Positions 1 to 7,327 of a stretch of 64,000 nt of DNA are shown one piece after another (position 1 is the stretch's first letter; every line of letters starts with the position of its first letter). Below the pieces are notes generated by a model that did not search any database, was not told the origin of the DNA, and saw nothing but the letters and a program-made list of their open reading frames with translations. The position numbers and the translations under genes were made by a program. This stretch comes from Microbacterium sp. LWO12-1.2 (GTDB taxonomy: Bacteria; Actinomycetota; Actinomycetes; Actinomycetales; Microbacteriaceae), in NCBI RefSeq assembly GCF_040675875.1, contig NZ_JBEGII010000001.1, positions 1-64,000 of the forward strand, given 5' to 3'.

Positions 1-60
1 AACACGCGTCAACTATACACACAACAAAACCACACCACCCTAATAATAATATCTACTCTC
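1..60. other. AT-rich left edge, no gene seen
   Basis: The first 60 bases are rich in A, C and T, with a TAATAATAATAT run, and look unlike the rest of the window in composition. No plausible reading frame or RNA gene is visible up to the GTG at 149. It may be an intergenic spacer or a contig end; the sequence alone does not decide. Confidence 0.4.
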
Positions 61-148
61 ACCACTCAGTTCCGAGGACCAGGCGCGGCCCCGCCTCGAC
101 TGCACGAACTGGCGGGTACCAGCTGAATGCCGTGAGACGAGCCTGTAT

Positions 149-745
149 GTGTTTCGTGTGGAGCACTGGCATTGCGAACCGGCCTGTTCGACCCTTCTCT
201 TCATGCCCCTCGAACAAGCTCCCGAAGATCGTCTGACCCGCACGCAAGGGCGCAAGGCTCGACCTGTTCGGTGGGGCTATCTGCATCAGGCAGTGGCTCG
301 GCACGGCATAGTGACGTCGCGATTGGTCGTCTACCCGCCGGATGCCTCGGATCGCGATCGACTGTGGGCTCATCGGTTCCATGTTTTCGCCCCGATCGCT
401 CTGGGTGGGGGCACCGCGTGCTGGCTGCTCCTGATCGCGCTGGGAGTGTCTCCGGAGACCTCCGCGGTCCTCCTCGCCGTTCTCATCGCACCCATCGGAA
501 TCTCCTTGTGGTGGAGAGCGCGACCGCTGCACGCTCGCACCATCTCTCTGCGGTCGAGCAGGTCGGGGATGTGGGCGCATCCCGATGACGAGCGGCGTGA
601 GGAGATGCTCTCGAGGCTTTCGTCCGTCATGGAAGGCGCGTGTGATGATATGCGGCGCGGACTCATCACCGTCGAGACCTTCGAAAGCATCTGGGCGCGT
701 GTGTACGGGGACGCGCTCCTCGCCGACGCCCGGGACAGGCGTTAG
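149..745 (+). CDS. Small integral membrane protein, DUF6611-like
   Basis: A 198-residue protein read from GTG 149; an ATG at 203 would give a shorter form that keeps the recognisable part. A soluble N-terminal part with a LVVYPPDASDRDR stretch is followed by two adjacent hydrophobic segments at about residues 80-122. A charged C-terminal tail of about 75 residues has alternating acidic and basic residues. The WGYLHQ...RLVVYPP pattern plus a two-helix hairpin recalls the actinobacterial DUF6611 family as I remember it, so the family name is tentative and no function is known. It converges on the minus-strand operon ending at 742, the two stop codons overlapping by a few bases. Confidence 0.6.
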   Translation: MFRVEHWHCEPACSTLLFMPLEQAPEDRLTRTQGRKARPVRWGYLHQAVARHGIVTSRLVVYPPDASDRDRLWAHRFHVFAPIALGGGTACWLLLIALGVSPETSAVLLAVLIAPIGISLWWRARPLHARTISLRSSRSGMWAHPDDERREEMLSRLSSVMEGACDDMRRGLITVETFESIWARVYGDALLADARDRR

Positions 746-1311
746 AGGAGCTCCTCGGCCGCGGTCGCGGAGATATCGCGCTCGACGAGCTGTCGCGCGG
801 AGACGACGTAGGAGCCCTCGATAGGAGTGTGCCGGATACGTTCGTTCAGATGCTCGATGAGAGTTCCGGCGTTCCCGTCATCCGCGATCACGACCCCGGT
901 CACGCAGATGTCCCTGCTCCGTCGCATCTCGAGCTCGATGTGAGCGAGGTGCGCCATCCGGTCGAGAACACGGGTCGCGACGCGTTCGGCGTCGCGCTCA
1001 ACTCGCAGCACGATGATCATGTGACGCACGCCCGGGAGGCGGGCGACGGCGTGAGCGAAATCGTGCCGTTCGGCGCGGAGCCGCTGTCGGAGCTCTCGGG
1101 TGCGGAGGTGACGTCCATCGATGCCGATCACGGCAGCTCTGATCATGCTCGAGGCCGGTTCCGGTGCGCTGGCCGGGCGCTCGGCGCCGGCACCGAGAAG
1201 GTGATCGAGGGGATCGCCGCGGAGCACTGCTCTCGGCAGCTGAGGCGAGAGCACCGCGCTCAGGGTGCCGGATCCCGAGTCGCTGCTCACTTCATGCACC
1301 TGCCGTGCCAC
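742..1311 (-). CDS. Hypothetical protein with degenerate BON-like repeats
   Basis: Last gene of a three-gene minus-strand operon, 189 residues from ATG 1311. It overlaps the end of the gene before it by 25 bases; GTG starts a few codons later are possible. After a low-complexity N-terminal 55 residues, the stretch VIGIDGRH...RAERHDFAHAVARLPGVRHM followed by a VLRV strand resembles a BON domain. In BON domains the typical features are a glycine turn, a helix ending in PGV and a terminal beta strand. The next about 60 residues (AERVATRVLDRMAHL, then ICVTGVVI) may be a second, more diverged copy. BON proteins such as OsmY and Kbp act in stress or potassium binding, but the match here is by eye and weak. 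Confidence 0.5.
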   Translation of the reverse strand: MARQVHEVSSDSGSGTLSAVLSPQLPRAVLRGDPLDHLLGAGAERPASAPEPASSMIRAAVIGIDGRHLRTRELRQRLRAERHDFAHAVARLPGVRHMIIVLRVERDAERVATRVLDRMAHLAHIELEMRRSRDICVTGVVIADDGNAGTLIEHLNERIRHTPIEGSYVVSARQLVERDISATAAEELL

Positions 1312-1832
1312 TCGTCATCGGTAGATTCCGGATGACGAATGTGAGGTCGGGTCTGGCTCGCTGCGATGGTTCCCCTGCAGACGAGTGCGAGGAGGTCGCC
1401 TGGCGAGGTCTCACGGGGAAGCGTGACCTGCAGCGGGGGCGACTGGTCGTCGCACGAGTGAATCAGCATCGGCGTGCGGGCCAGCGCTCGGGGACTGTTC
1501 AGAAGTCGAGCCTCGAGGCACTGGGTACGGATGGTGCGCAGGTCGCAGTTCACGGTGATCTCGTCGGGCCTGAGACGCCGACCTTGTACACGTTCCAGAA
1601 CCGTCGCGAGCACCACCGTCCGTCGTCCGGCGCGGTCGTCGGATTCTCCCACGTGCGAGATGAGGACACAGGGCGTGCCTCGAGTGTGCGCGTGCGCTGT
1701 CAGCGATCTCTCCTCGATGAGGATGTCGTGTGTGCTGACGGTCGTCCCGTTCGGCCAGGTCGAACGCTGACCGTGCTGTGATCCCGTCCGCGCGAGGCGG
1801 GCGGCTGACACGATGCCGTGCAGCATGCTCAT
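1287..1832 (-). CDS. Barrel-less diaminopimelate decarboxylase-like protein, copy 2
   Basis: Middle gene of the operon, 181 residues, with its ATG inside the stop of the upstream gene (ATGA). It is a paralogue of that upstream protein: both carry an N-terminal SL...GTP segment and a C-terminal PGDLLA...C.G block. The C-terminal half (RTVVLATVLERVQ through SPGDLLALVCRGTI) follows the order of strands in the C-terminal domain of LysA-type fold-III decarboxylases. That includes a CDDQS segment at the place of the catalytic CESGD motif. The TIM barrel with the PLP lysine, which should lie between the two halves, is absent, and the tyrosine of the usual TGAY motif is replaced. Decarboxylase activity is therefore unlikely; binding or regulatory use is conjecture. 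Confidence 0.6.
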   Translation of the reverse strand: MSMLHGIVSAARLARTGSQHGQRSTWPNGTTVSTHDILIEERSLTAHAHTRGTPCVLISHVGESDDRAGRRTVVLATVLERVQGRRLRPDEITVNCDLRTIRTQCLEARLLNSPRALARTPMLIHSCDDQSPPLQVTLPRETSPGDLLALVCRGTIAASQTRPHIRHPESTDDEWHGRCMK

Positions 1833-2407
1833 GAGGCATCCGTCCGTGCGACCACCAGCGTGGCGGATACGCGAGGTTCGCCGCCGGCTGCGCCCGGTCG
1901 GGGCCGCACGTCATGCAATGCCACCGCGCCGGTGCAGGGGACGGCGAGCAGATCGCCCTCCCTCAGGTCGCCCGGCAGGAGCACGACCGGGTGGGGCCAC
2001 GACGCGCCTCCGACGTCCCCGGGGATGAGCTCGATGCGGGTGCTCTTGCTCGTGGAGGCGCGACCGATGAGCCGGCACTCACCCCACTGTGCCGAGACAC
2101 CGTCGAACGTGCAGTCGGTCAGGGCGATTCGCTTGTCCTCCTGCGTGTCGACGCGGAGTGTGACTCGAAACACGAGCACGGTGACGTCGGTTCCGCCACC
2201 GAGCGCGCGTGCGTGCGGCATCCCTGGGCGAGGGAGGTCCCCGGTGAGTACGGCGGGCGTGCCGTTCAGGTCGACGAGTCTCGTCAACGACACTCCCGCA
2301 ACGATGACGTCGGAGACGGTCGCGTGTGTGTGCAACGGCCAGTAGCCGATCTCGAGAGGGTCAGGGATGCTCAGTCGCAGTGTGGGAAGGATTTCCGTCA
2401 GGGTCAT
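1829..2407 (-). CDS. Barrel-less diaminopimelate decarboxylase-like protein, copy 1
   Basis: First gene of the operon, 192 residues. Residues 34-53 (VIVAGVSL...NGTPAVL) look like the extreme N-terminus of LysA, where GG(V/I)xLxxLxxxxGTP leads into the barrel. From HARALGGG at about 65, the sequence runs like the end of LysA: degenerate EPGRA.. segment, a VTVLVFRVTLRV strand, a strand ending in CRLIGRAS, and LPGDLREGDLLAVPCTGA at about 144-161. Roughly 250 residues of barrel, with the PLP lysine, are missing. The CESGD-like position reads GDVGGAS, so the catalytic cysteine is also lost. No frameshift is visible and two tandem copies are intact, so this looks like a maintained protein rather than a decaying gene. 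Function unknown. Confidence 0.65.
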   Translation of the reverse strand: MTLTEILPTLRLSIPDPLEIGYWPLHTHATVSDVIVAGVSLTRLVDLNGTPAVLTGDLPRPGMPHARALGGGTDVTVLVFRVTLRVDTQEDKRIALTDCTFDGVSAQWGECRLIGRASTSKSTRIELIPGDVGGASWPHPVVLLPGDLREGDLLAVPCTGAVALHDVRPRPGAAGGEPRVSATLVVARTDAS

Positions 2408-2436
2408 GTCTCTGTCCTACGGCTCATTCCGACCGT

Positions 2437-2450
2437 GGGGAACGCGTCCC
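2437..2450 (-). promoter_or_regulatory. Candidate DosR-type box upstream of the decarboxylase-like operon
   Basis: GGGGAACGCGTCCC, set in a wider imperfect palindrome (CCGT...ACGG), lies 30 bp upstream of the operon's first start codon. It resembles the 14-bp boxes found at 27-34 kb. One of those, at 27983, is nearly identical (GGGGACGCGTCCC). Proposed from sequence likeness only. Confidence 0.35.
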
Positions 2451-2691
2451 TACGGAACTCATGCGCCTCAGGTCGGATCGTCCACAGCACTCGCGGATCC
2501 GTGCATCGACCGGCGGCGACGGCCTGATCCTCGGTTCTGTTAGGGCGCCATGAGAGTCGTCCAACTCGGCGTATGGGTTCCGTAAGAACGGCTTTGGCGG
2601 GTCGCAGCGGGGTGTTTGATCGGTGATTGCGCCCGTACTGGGCAGTCCGGTGAGCGTGCGCGCTGCCGTGGTCCTTCGAATGGAGCTTGTT
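2451..2691. other. Divergent intergenic region before kdp
   Basis: About 240 bases between the minus-strand decarboxylase-like operon and the kdp operon. Promoters for kdp should lie here, but no convincing -35/-10 pair or KdpE site could be picked by eye. No open frame with a good ribosome binding site was seen. Confidence 0.4.
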
Positions 2692-2775
2692 GTGCTTGAC
2701 ATCGTCGACGTACTGGGCGTGATCGTCCTGTTCGTGGTTATCGGATTCCTGGGGAAGGCGGTGGAGAAGCTGTGA
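2692..2775 (+). CDS. 27-residue single-span membrane peptide preceding KdpF
   Basis: A short frame from GTG 2692, preceded at 6 bases by GGAG, encodes [18 protein letters not shown] followed by FLGKAVEKL. It has one hydrophobic helix with a basic tail. An ATG at 2680 would add four residues but has no Shine-Dalgarno sequence. Its stop overlaps the kdpF start (GTGA), so the two are translationally coupled. It is distinct from KdpF, which follows. I do not know a named family; it may be a second small Kdp-associated subunit or a coupling peptide. Confidence 0.55.
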   Translation: MLDIVDVLGVIVLFVVIGFLGKAVEKL

Positions 2776-2861
2776 TCGTCTTCGAGCTCCTTGCAGCCGT
2801 CCTCGGCGTCTCGGCAATCGTCTATCTCGTGTTCGCACTCGTGAAGCCGGAGCGATTCTGA
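2772..2861 (+). CDS. kdpF: Potassium-transporting ATPase subunit F
   Basis: A 29-residue, single-helix peptide from GTG 2772 to the TGA at 2859-2861. The sequence begins [20 protein letters not shown] and ends ALVKPERF, the usual KdpF pattern with a terminal KPE(R/K)F. In the Kdp complex KdpF is a small stabilising subunit buried next to KdpA. It overlaps the upstream 27-residue peptide by GTGA and kdpA by one base, so it lies firmly inside the operon. Confidence 0.9.
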   Translation: MIVFELLAAVLGVSAIVYLVFALVKPERF

Positions 2862-4534
2862 TGACGTGGTTGTACGCTCTTCTCGCTTTTGCCACGGTCG
2901 CGATCGTCATCGGCGTTCTCTACCGGCCGGTCGGCGACTACATGGCGTGGGTGTACACCTCACGCAAGGACTGGAAGATCGAACGCGGGATCTACAAGAT
3001 CATCGGCGTCGACTCGAAGGCCGAGCAGACGTGGCAGGCCTACCTTCGCGGTGTGCTCGCGTTCTCCGCGGTCGGAGTGCTCTTCGTCTACGTCCTGCAG
3101 CGCACCCAGCAGTGGCTGCCCTATTCGCTGGGACTGGGCGCGCCGTCTGAGCCGCTGTCGTTCAACACGGCCGTGTCCTTCGTCACCAACACGAACTGGC
3201 AGTCCTACTCGCCGGAGGTGACGCTGGGCTACACCGTGCAGTTCGCCGGCCTCGCGGTGCAGAACTTCGTCTCCGCAGCTGTGGGCATCGCCGTGGCGAT
3301 CGCGCTCGTGCGCGGCTTCGCCTACCGTCGCTCGGGCACGATCGGCAACTTCTGGGTCGACCTGACCCGTGGCGCGTTCCGTCTGCTGCTTCCGATCGCG
3401 GTGATCGGAGCGATCGTGCTGATGGTCGGTGGCGTGATCCAGAACTTCAACGGATTCACGACCGTTTCGGCCCTCACCGGAGGCGAGCAGACCATCCCGG
3501 GTGGCCCGACCGCATCGCAGGAGGCGATCAAACTTCTGGGAACCAACGGTGGCGGGTTCTTCAACGCCAACTCGTCGCACCCCTTCGAGAACCCGACCGC
3601 ATGGACGAACATCTTCGAGATTCTTCTGATGCTCGTCATTCCGTTCTCCCTCCCGCGCACGTTCGGGAAGATCGTGTCCGACAACCGACAGGGCTACGCG
3701 ATCTTGGGCGTCATGGCGACGCTCTACACGATGTCCTTCGTCATCCTCACCACGCTCGAGTCCATCGGAGGCGGAACGGCACCGGAGCTTGCGGGAGGCG
3801 CGATGGAGGGTAAGGAGCAGCGCTTCGGGATCATCGGATCCACGTTGTTCGCCACCACCAGCACCGGCACCTCCACGGGCGCCGTGAACTCGATGCACGA
3901 CTCCTACACGGCGCTCGGCGGCATGATGCCGATGCTGAACATGATGCTCGGTGAAGTCTCGCCCGGTGGCGTCGGTTCGGGGCTCTACGCGATTCTCATC
4001 CTCGCGGTGATCGCGGTCTTCATCTCCGGTCTGCTGATCGGTCGTACGCCCGAATACCTCGGGAAGAAGATCGGCCCGAAGGAGATCAAGCTCGCCGCCC
4101 TGTACATCCTGGTGATGCCGACTCTGGTTCTGGGCGGAACCGCTCTGAGCTTCGCGATTCCCGGCGTGCGGGAAGAGATCGAGAGCACCTCGATCTGGAA
4201 CCCGGGTATCCATGGGATGTCGGAAGTCCTCTACGCCTTCACCTCAGCCGCGAACAACAACGGCTCGGCTTTCGCCGGTCTCACGGCGAACACACCCTGG
4301 CTGAACACGGCACTGGGAGTGACGATGCTGCTGGGCCGATTCGTTCCCATCGTCTTCGTGCTCGCTCTCGCCGGATCTCTCGCCGCCCAGGACAAGGTCC
4401 CGACCACCTCGGGAACCCTGCCCACGCATCGCCCGATGTTCGTGGGGCTGCTCACCGCCGTCACCGTCCTGGTGACCGCACTCACCTTCTTCCCCGTTCT
4501 TGCGCTGGGTCCCCTGGCAGAAGGGCTGATGTAA
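2861..4534 (+). CDS. kdpA: Potassium-transporting ATPase potassium-binding subunit
   Basis: Full-length 557-residue channel-like subunit of the high-affinity KdpFABC potassium pump. It has about ten membrane helices and the four pseudo-repeats of a superfamily-of-K-transporters selectivity filter. Visible filter-region segments include [45 protein letters not shown] and [11 protein letters not shown]. The start overlaps the kdpF stop by one base. Transport is driven by the KdpB ATPase encoded next. Expression is expected under potassium limitation through the KdpD/KdpE pair at the end of the same gene run. Confidence 0.98.
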   Translation: MTWLYALLAFATVAIVIGVLYRPVGDYMAWVYTSRKDWKIERGIYKIIGVDSKAEQTWQAYLRGVLAFSAVGVLFVYVLQRTQQWLPYSLGLGAPSEPLSFNTAVSFVTNTNWQSYSPEVTLGYTVQFAGLAVQNFVSAAVGIAVAIALVRGFAYRRSGTIGNFWVDLTRGAFRLLLPIAVIGAIVLMVGGVIQNFNGFTTVSALTGGEQTIPGGPTASQEAIKLLGTNGGGFFNANSSHPFENPTAWTNIFEILLMLVIPFSLPRTFGKIVSDNRQGYAILGVMATLYTMSFVILTTLESIGGGTAPELAGGAMEGKEQRFGIIGSTLFATTSTGTSTGAVNSMHDSYTALGGMMPMLNMMLGEVSPGGVGSGLYAILILAVIAVFISGLLIGRTPEYLGKKIGPKEIKLAALYILVMPTLVLGGTALSFAIPGVREEIESTSIWNPGIHGMSEVLYAFTSAANNNGSAFAGLTANTPWLNTALGVTMLLGRFVPIVFVLALAGSLAAQDKVPTTSGTLPTHRPMFVGLLTAVTVLVTALTFFPVLALGPLAEGLM

Positions 4535-4540
4535 CCCATC

Positions 4541-6688
4541 ATGTCGACAATCACCGAAACCCGCCCCGCTGCGGCGGCCACACCCGCCCAGCGCGGAGGA
4601 TTCACCTGGGAGCAGGTCCGAGCCGCGCTTCCCGGCGCCCTTCGCAAACTCGACCCCCGGGAACAGTGGCGCAACCCCGTCATGCTCCTGGTGTGGGTCG
4701 GAGCGGTCCTCACGACCGTTCTCGCCATCGCCGAGCCTTTCATCGGGGGGCCCGCCGACTCGGGAGGAACGACCGTCCCGTGGTCGTTCACCGGTGCCAT
4801 CGCCGTGTGGCTGTGGCTCACAGTACTGTTCGCGAACCTCGCGGAGTCCATCGCCGAAGGCCGGGGCAAGGCCCAGGCGGAGACGTTGCGCAAGACCCGC
4901 ACCAGCACGATGGCCCACCGGGTCGCCGACTACGACGCCGTCGGTGATGCCTCGGCCGAGCGCACGTCTTCGCGCGACGTGTCATCGGCGGACCTGTCGC
5001 TGGGCGACGTCGTGGTCGTGTCTGCGGGCGAACTGATTCCCGGTGATGGTGACATCGTCTGGGGGATCGCCTCAGTGGACGAATCCGCGATCACCGGCGA
5101 ATCCGCTCCGGTGGTGCGCGAGTCCGGCGGAGACCGCTCCGCGGTGACCGGCGGCACGCGGGTGCTGTCCGACCGCATCGTCGTGCGCATCACGTCCAAG
5201 CCGGGCGAGACGTTCGTCGACCGGATGATCGCACTGGTCGAAGGAGCATCTCGTCAGAAGACGCCGAATGAGATCGCGCTGAACATCCTGCTCGCTTCAC
5301 TGTCGATCGTCTTCGTCGTCGTCGCACTGACCTTGAACCCGATCGCGTCGTACGCGGCGGCACCGGTGAGCGTCACCGTCCTGATCGCCCTTCTGGTCTG
5401 CCTCATCCCCACGACCATCGGCGCTCTGCTCAGCGCGATCGGCATCGCCGGTATGGACCGGCTCGTGCAGCGCAATGTGCTGGCGATGTCGGGCCGCGCG
5501 GTCGAGGCAGCGGGAGACGTCACGACTCTGCTGCTGGACAAGACAGGAACCATCACCTACGGCAACCGGCGCGCGAGTGCGTTCATCCCTCTCAGCGATG
5601 TACCGCGAGACGAACTGATCCTGACGGCGGCGCTGTCTTCGTTGGCGGATCCCACACCCGAGGGAGCTTCGATCGTCGAACTCGCCAGAGACAAGGGCGC
5701 GGTCGTCGGACCGAGCGCAGAAGGCGAGATCGTCCCGTTCACCGCGCAGACACGCATGTCGGGACTCGATACCCCCGACGGCGTGAGCATCCGAAAGGGC
5801 GCGACCTCGGCCGTGGTCGCATGGCTGGAAGCAGAGGGCAATCGCCTGCCCAGCAGCGCGCTCGCCGAGATCGAGGACGCCGTGGAGGTGATCGCGCAGT
5901 CCGGCGGTACCCCGCTGGTCGTGGCGACGAAGACCCGCGCCGGTGAAGGGCGCCTGCTGGGCGTCGTGCACCTGAAGGACGTCGTCAAGGAGGGGCTGCC
6001 GGCGAAGTTCGCCGAGATGCGCTCCATGGGAATCCGCACGGTCATGATCACGGGTGACAACCCGCTCACCGCCGCGGCGATCGCCAAGGAGGCGGGAGTC
6101 GACGACTTCCTCGCCGAAGCGACCCCCGAGGACAAGCTGGCCTACATCCGCAAGGAACAGGAGGGCGGAAACCTCGTCGCGATGACCGGTGACGGTACGA
6201 ACGACGCCCCCGCGCTCGCGCAGGCGGATGTCGGCGTGGCGATGAACTCCGGCACCTCGGCAGCGAAGGAGGCCGGCAACATGGTCGACCTCGACTCCGA
6301 CCCGTCGAAGCTCATCGACATCGTCAGGATCGGAAAGCAGCTGCTCATCACCCGCGGCGCGTTGACCACGTTCTCCATCGCCAACGACATCGCGAAGTAC
6401 TTCGCCATCATCCCCGCGATGTTCATGGGGGTGTTCCCGCAGCTCGGCGCGCTGAACATCATGGGGTTGCATTCCCCGGCATCCGCCGTGCTGTCGGCGA
6501 TCATCTTCAACGCGATCGTGATCGTCTTCCTCATCCCTCTCGCCCTGCGGGGTGTGAAGTATCGGCCGGGCAATGCCTCCCACATCCTCGGACGCAATCT
6601 CGCCGTCTACGGGCTCGGTGGTGTGATCACTCCGTTCCTCGGCATCTGGGTGATCGACCTCGTCGTTCGTCTCATCCCCGGCTTCTGA
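4541..6688 (+). CDS. kdpB: Potassium-transporting ATPase ATP-binding subunit
   Basis: P-type ATPase subunit of KdpFABC, 715 residues, normal length. The phosphorylated aspartate sits in [10 protein letters not shown] at about residue 333. TGES (actuator loop), [10 protein letters not shown] and [18 protein letters not shown] (hinge) are all present, so the catalytic cycle should be intact. N-terminal and C-terminal membrane helices flank the cytosolic domains. It starts six bases after kdpA, without a clear Shine-Dalgarno sequence, which suggests coupling to kdpA translation. KdpB energises K+ movement through KdpA. Confidence 0.98.
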   Translation: MSTITETRPAAAATPAQRGGFTWEQVRAALPGALRKLDPREQWRNPVMLLVWVGAVLTTVLAIAEPFIGGPADSGGTTVPWSFTGAIAVWLWLTVLFANLAESIAEGRGKAQAETLRKTRTSTMAHRVADYDAVGDASAERTSSRDVSSADLSLGDVVVVSAGELIPGDGDIVWGIASVDESAITGESAPVVRESGGDRSAVTGGTRVLSDRIVVRITSKPGETFVDRMIALVEGASRQKTPNEIALNILLASLSIVFVVVALTLNPIASYAAAPVSVTVLIALLVCLIPTTIGALLSAIGIAGMDRLVQRNVLAMSGRAVEAAGDVTTLLLDKTGTITYGNRRASAFIPLSDVPRDELILTAALSSLADPTPEGASIVELARDKGAVVGPSAEGEIVPFTAQTRMSGLDTPDGVSIRKGATSAVVAWLEAEGNRLPSSALAEIEDAVEVIAQSGGTPLVVATKTRAGEGRLLGVVHLKDVVKEGLPAKFAEMRSMGIRTVMITGDNPLTAAAIAKEAGVDDFLAEATPEDKLAYIRKEQEGGNLVAMTGDGTNDAPALAQADVGVAMNSGTSAAKEAGNMVDLDSDPSKLIDIVRIGKQLLITRGALTTFSIANDIAKYFAIIPAMFMGVFPQLGALNIMGLHSPASAVLSAIIFNAIVIVFLIPLALRGVKYRPGNASHILGRNLAVYGLGGVITPFLGIWVIDLVVRLIPGF

Positions 6689-6710
6689 TCGCCGCGAAAG
6701 AAGGAAAACA

Positions 6711-7325
6711 ATGAACACGTCAACCCGCCAAGCGGGACGAACGATCTGGGTCGCCACCCGGGCGATGGTCCTCTTCACCATCGTCCTCGGGGTCATCTAC
6801 ACGCTCGCGATCACCCTCATCGGTCAGCTGGCACTCCCGGCTCAGGCCAACGGGTCCGTCGTGACCGACGCGCAGGGAACACCGGTCGGGTCGTCCCTGA
6901 TCGGCCAGTCCTTCGCCGATGCGGACGGCAACCCGATCCCGGAGTACTTCCAGCCTCGGCCCTCCGCGGCAGGCGACGGCTACGACGGCGGTGCCTCCTC
7001 CGGGTCGAACCATGGGCCGGAGAACGCGGATCTCATCGCCGCGATCGCTGAGCGCAAGGCGCAGGTCGCCACGTTCAATGATGTCGCCGAGGACGAGGTG
7101 CCGGTCGACGCGGTCACCGCGTCGTCGTCAGGCCTCGACCCGCACATCAGCCCGGAGTATGCGGCGATCCAGATCGCCCGCGTCGCCGACGCGCGCGGCC
7201 TGTCGGTCGAGGCGGTGCGCGAGGTCGTGGATGCGCACACCAACGGTCCGGACATCGGATACCTCGGTGACCCCACAGTGAACGTCCTCGAGCTCAACCT
7301 CGCGCTCGACGAAATGAGGAAGTGA
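6711..7325 (+). CDS. kdpC: Potassium-transporting ATPase subunit C
   Basis: A 204-residue protein with one N-terminal membrane helix (about residues 16-40) and an extracytoplasmic domain. The family pattern is seen in GSSLIGQSF, YFQPRPSAAG, GSNHGPENADL, VTASSSGLDPHISPEYA and the C-terminal NVLELNLALDEM. KdpC acts with KdpA and KdpB as a lid-like subunit that raises potassium affinity. A good AAGAAGG ribosome binding site precedes the ATG. The stop lies at the start of kdpD. Confidence 0.97.
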   Translation: MNTSTRQAGRTIWVATRAMVLFTIVLGVIYTLAITLIGQLALPAQANGSVVTDAQGTPVGSSLIGQSFADADGNPIPEYFQPRPSAAGDGYDGGASSGSNHGPENADLIAAIAERKAQVATFNDVAEDEVPVDAVTASSSGLDPHISPEYAAIQIARVADARGLSVEAVREVVDAHTNGPDIGYLGDPTVNVLELNLALDEMRK

Positions 7326-7327
7326 CG

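Noticed and set aside
2960..4213. Long antisense frame in kdpA
   Set aside because: Arg/His/Asp-rich composition typical of the reverse of a GC-rich membrane gene; kdpA is certain.
5297..6796. 499-codon antisense frame in kdpB/kdpC
   Set aside because: Shadow of confirmed genes; no start context or homology.
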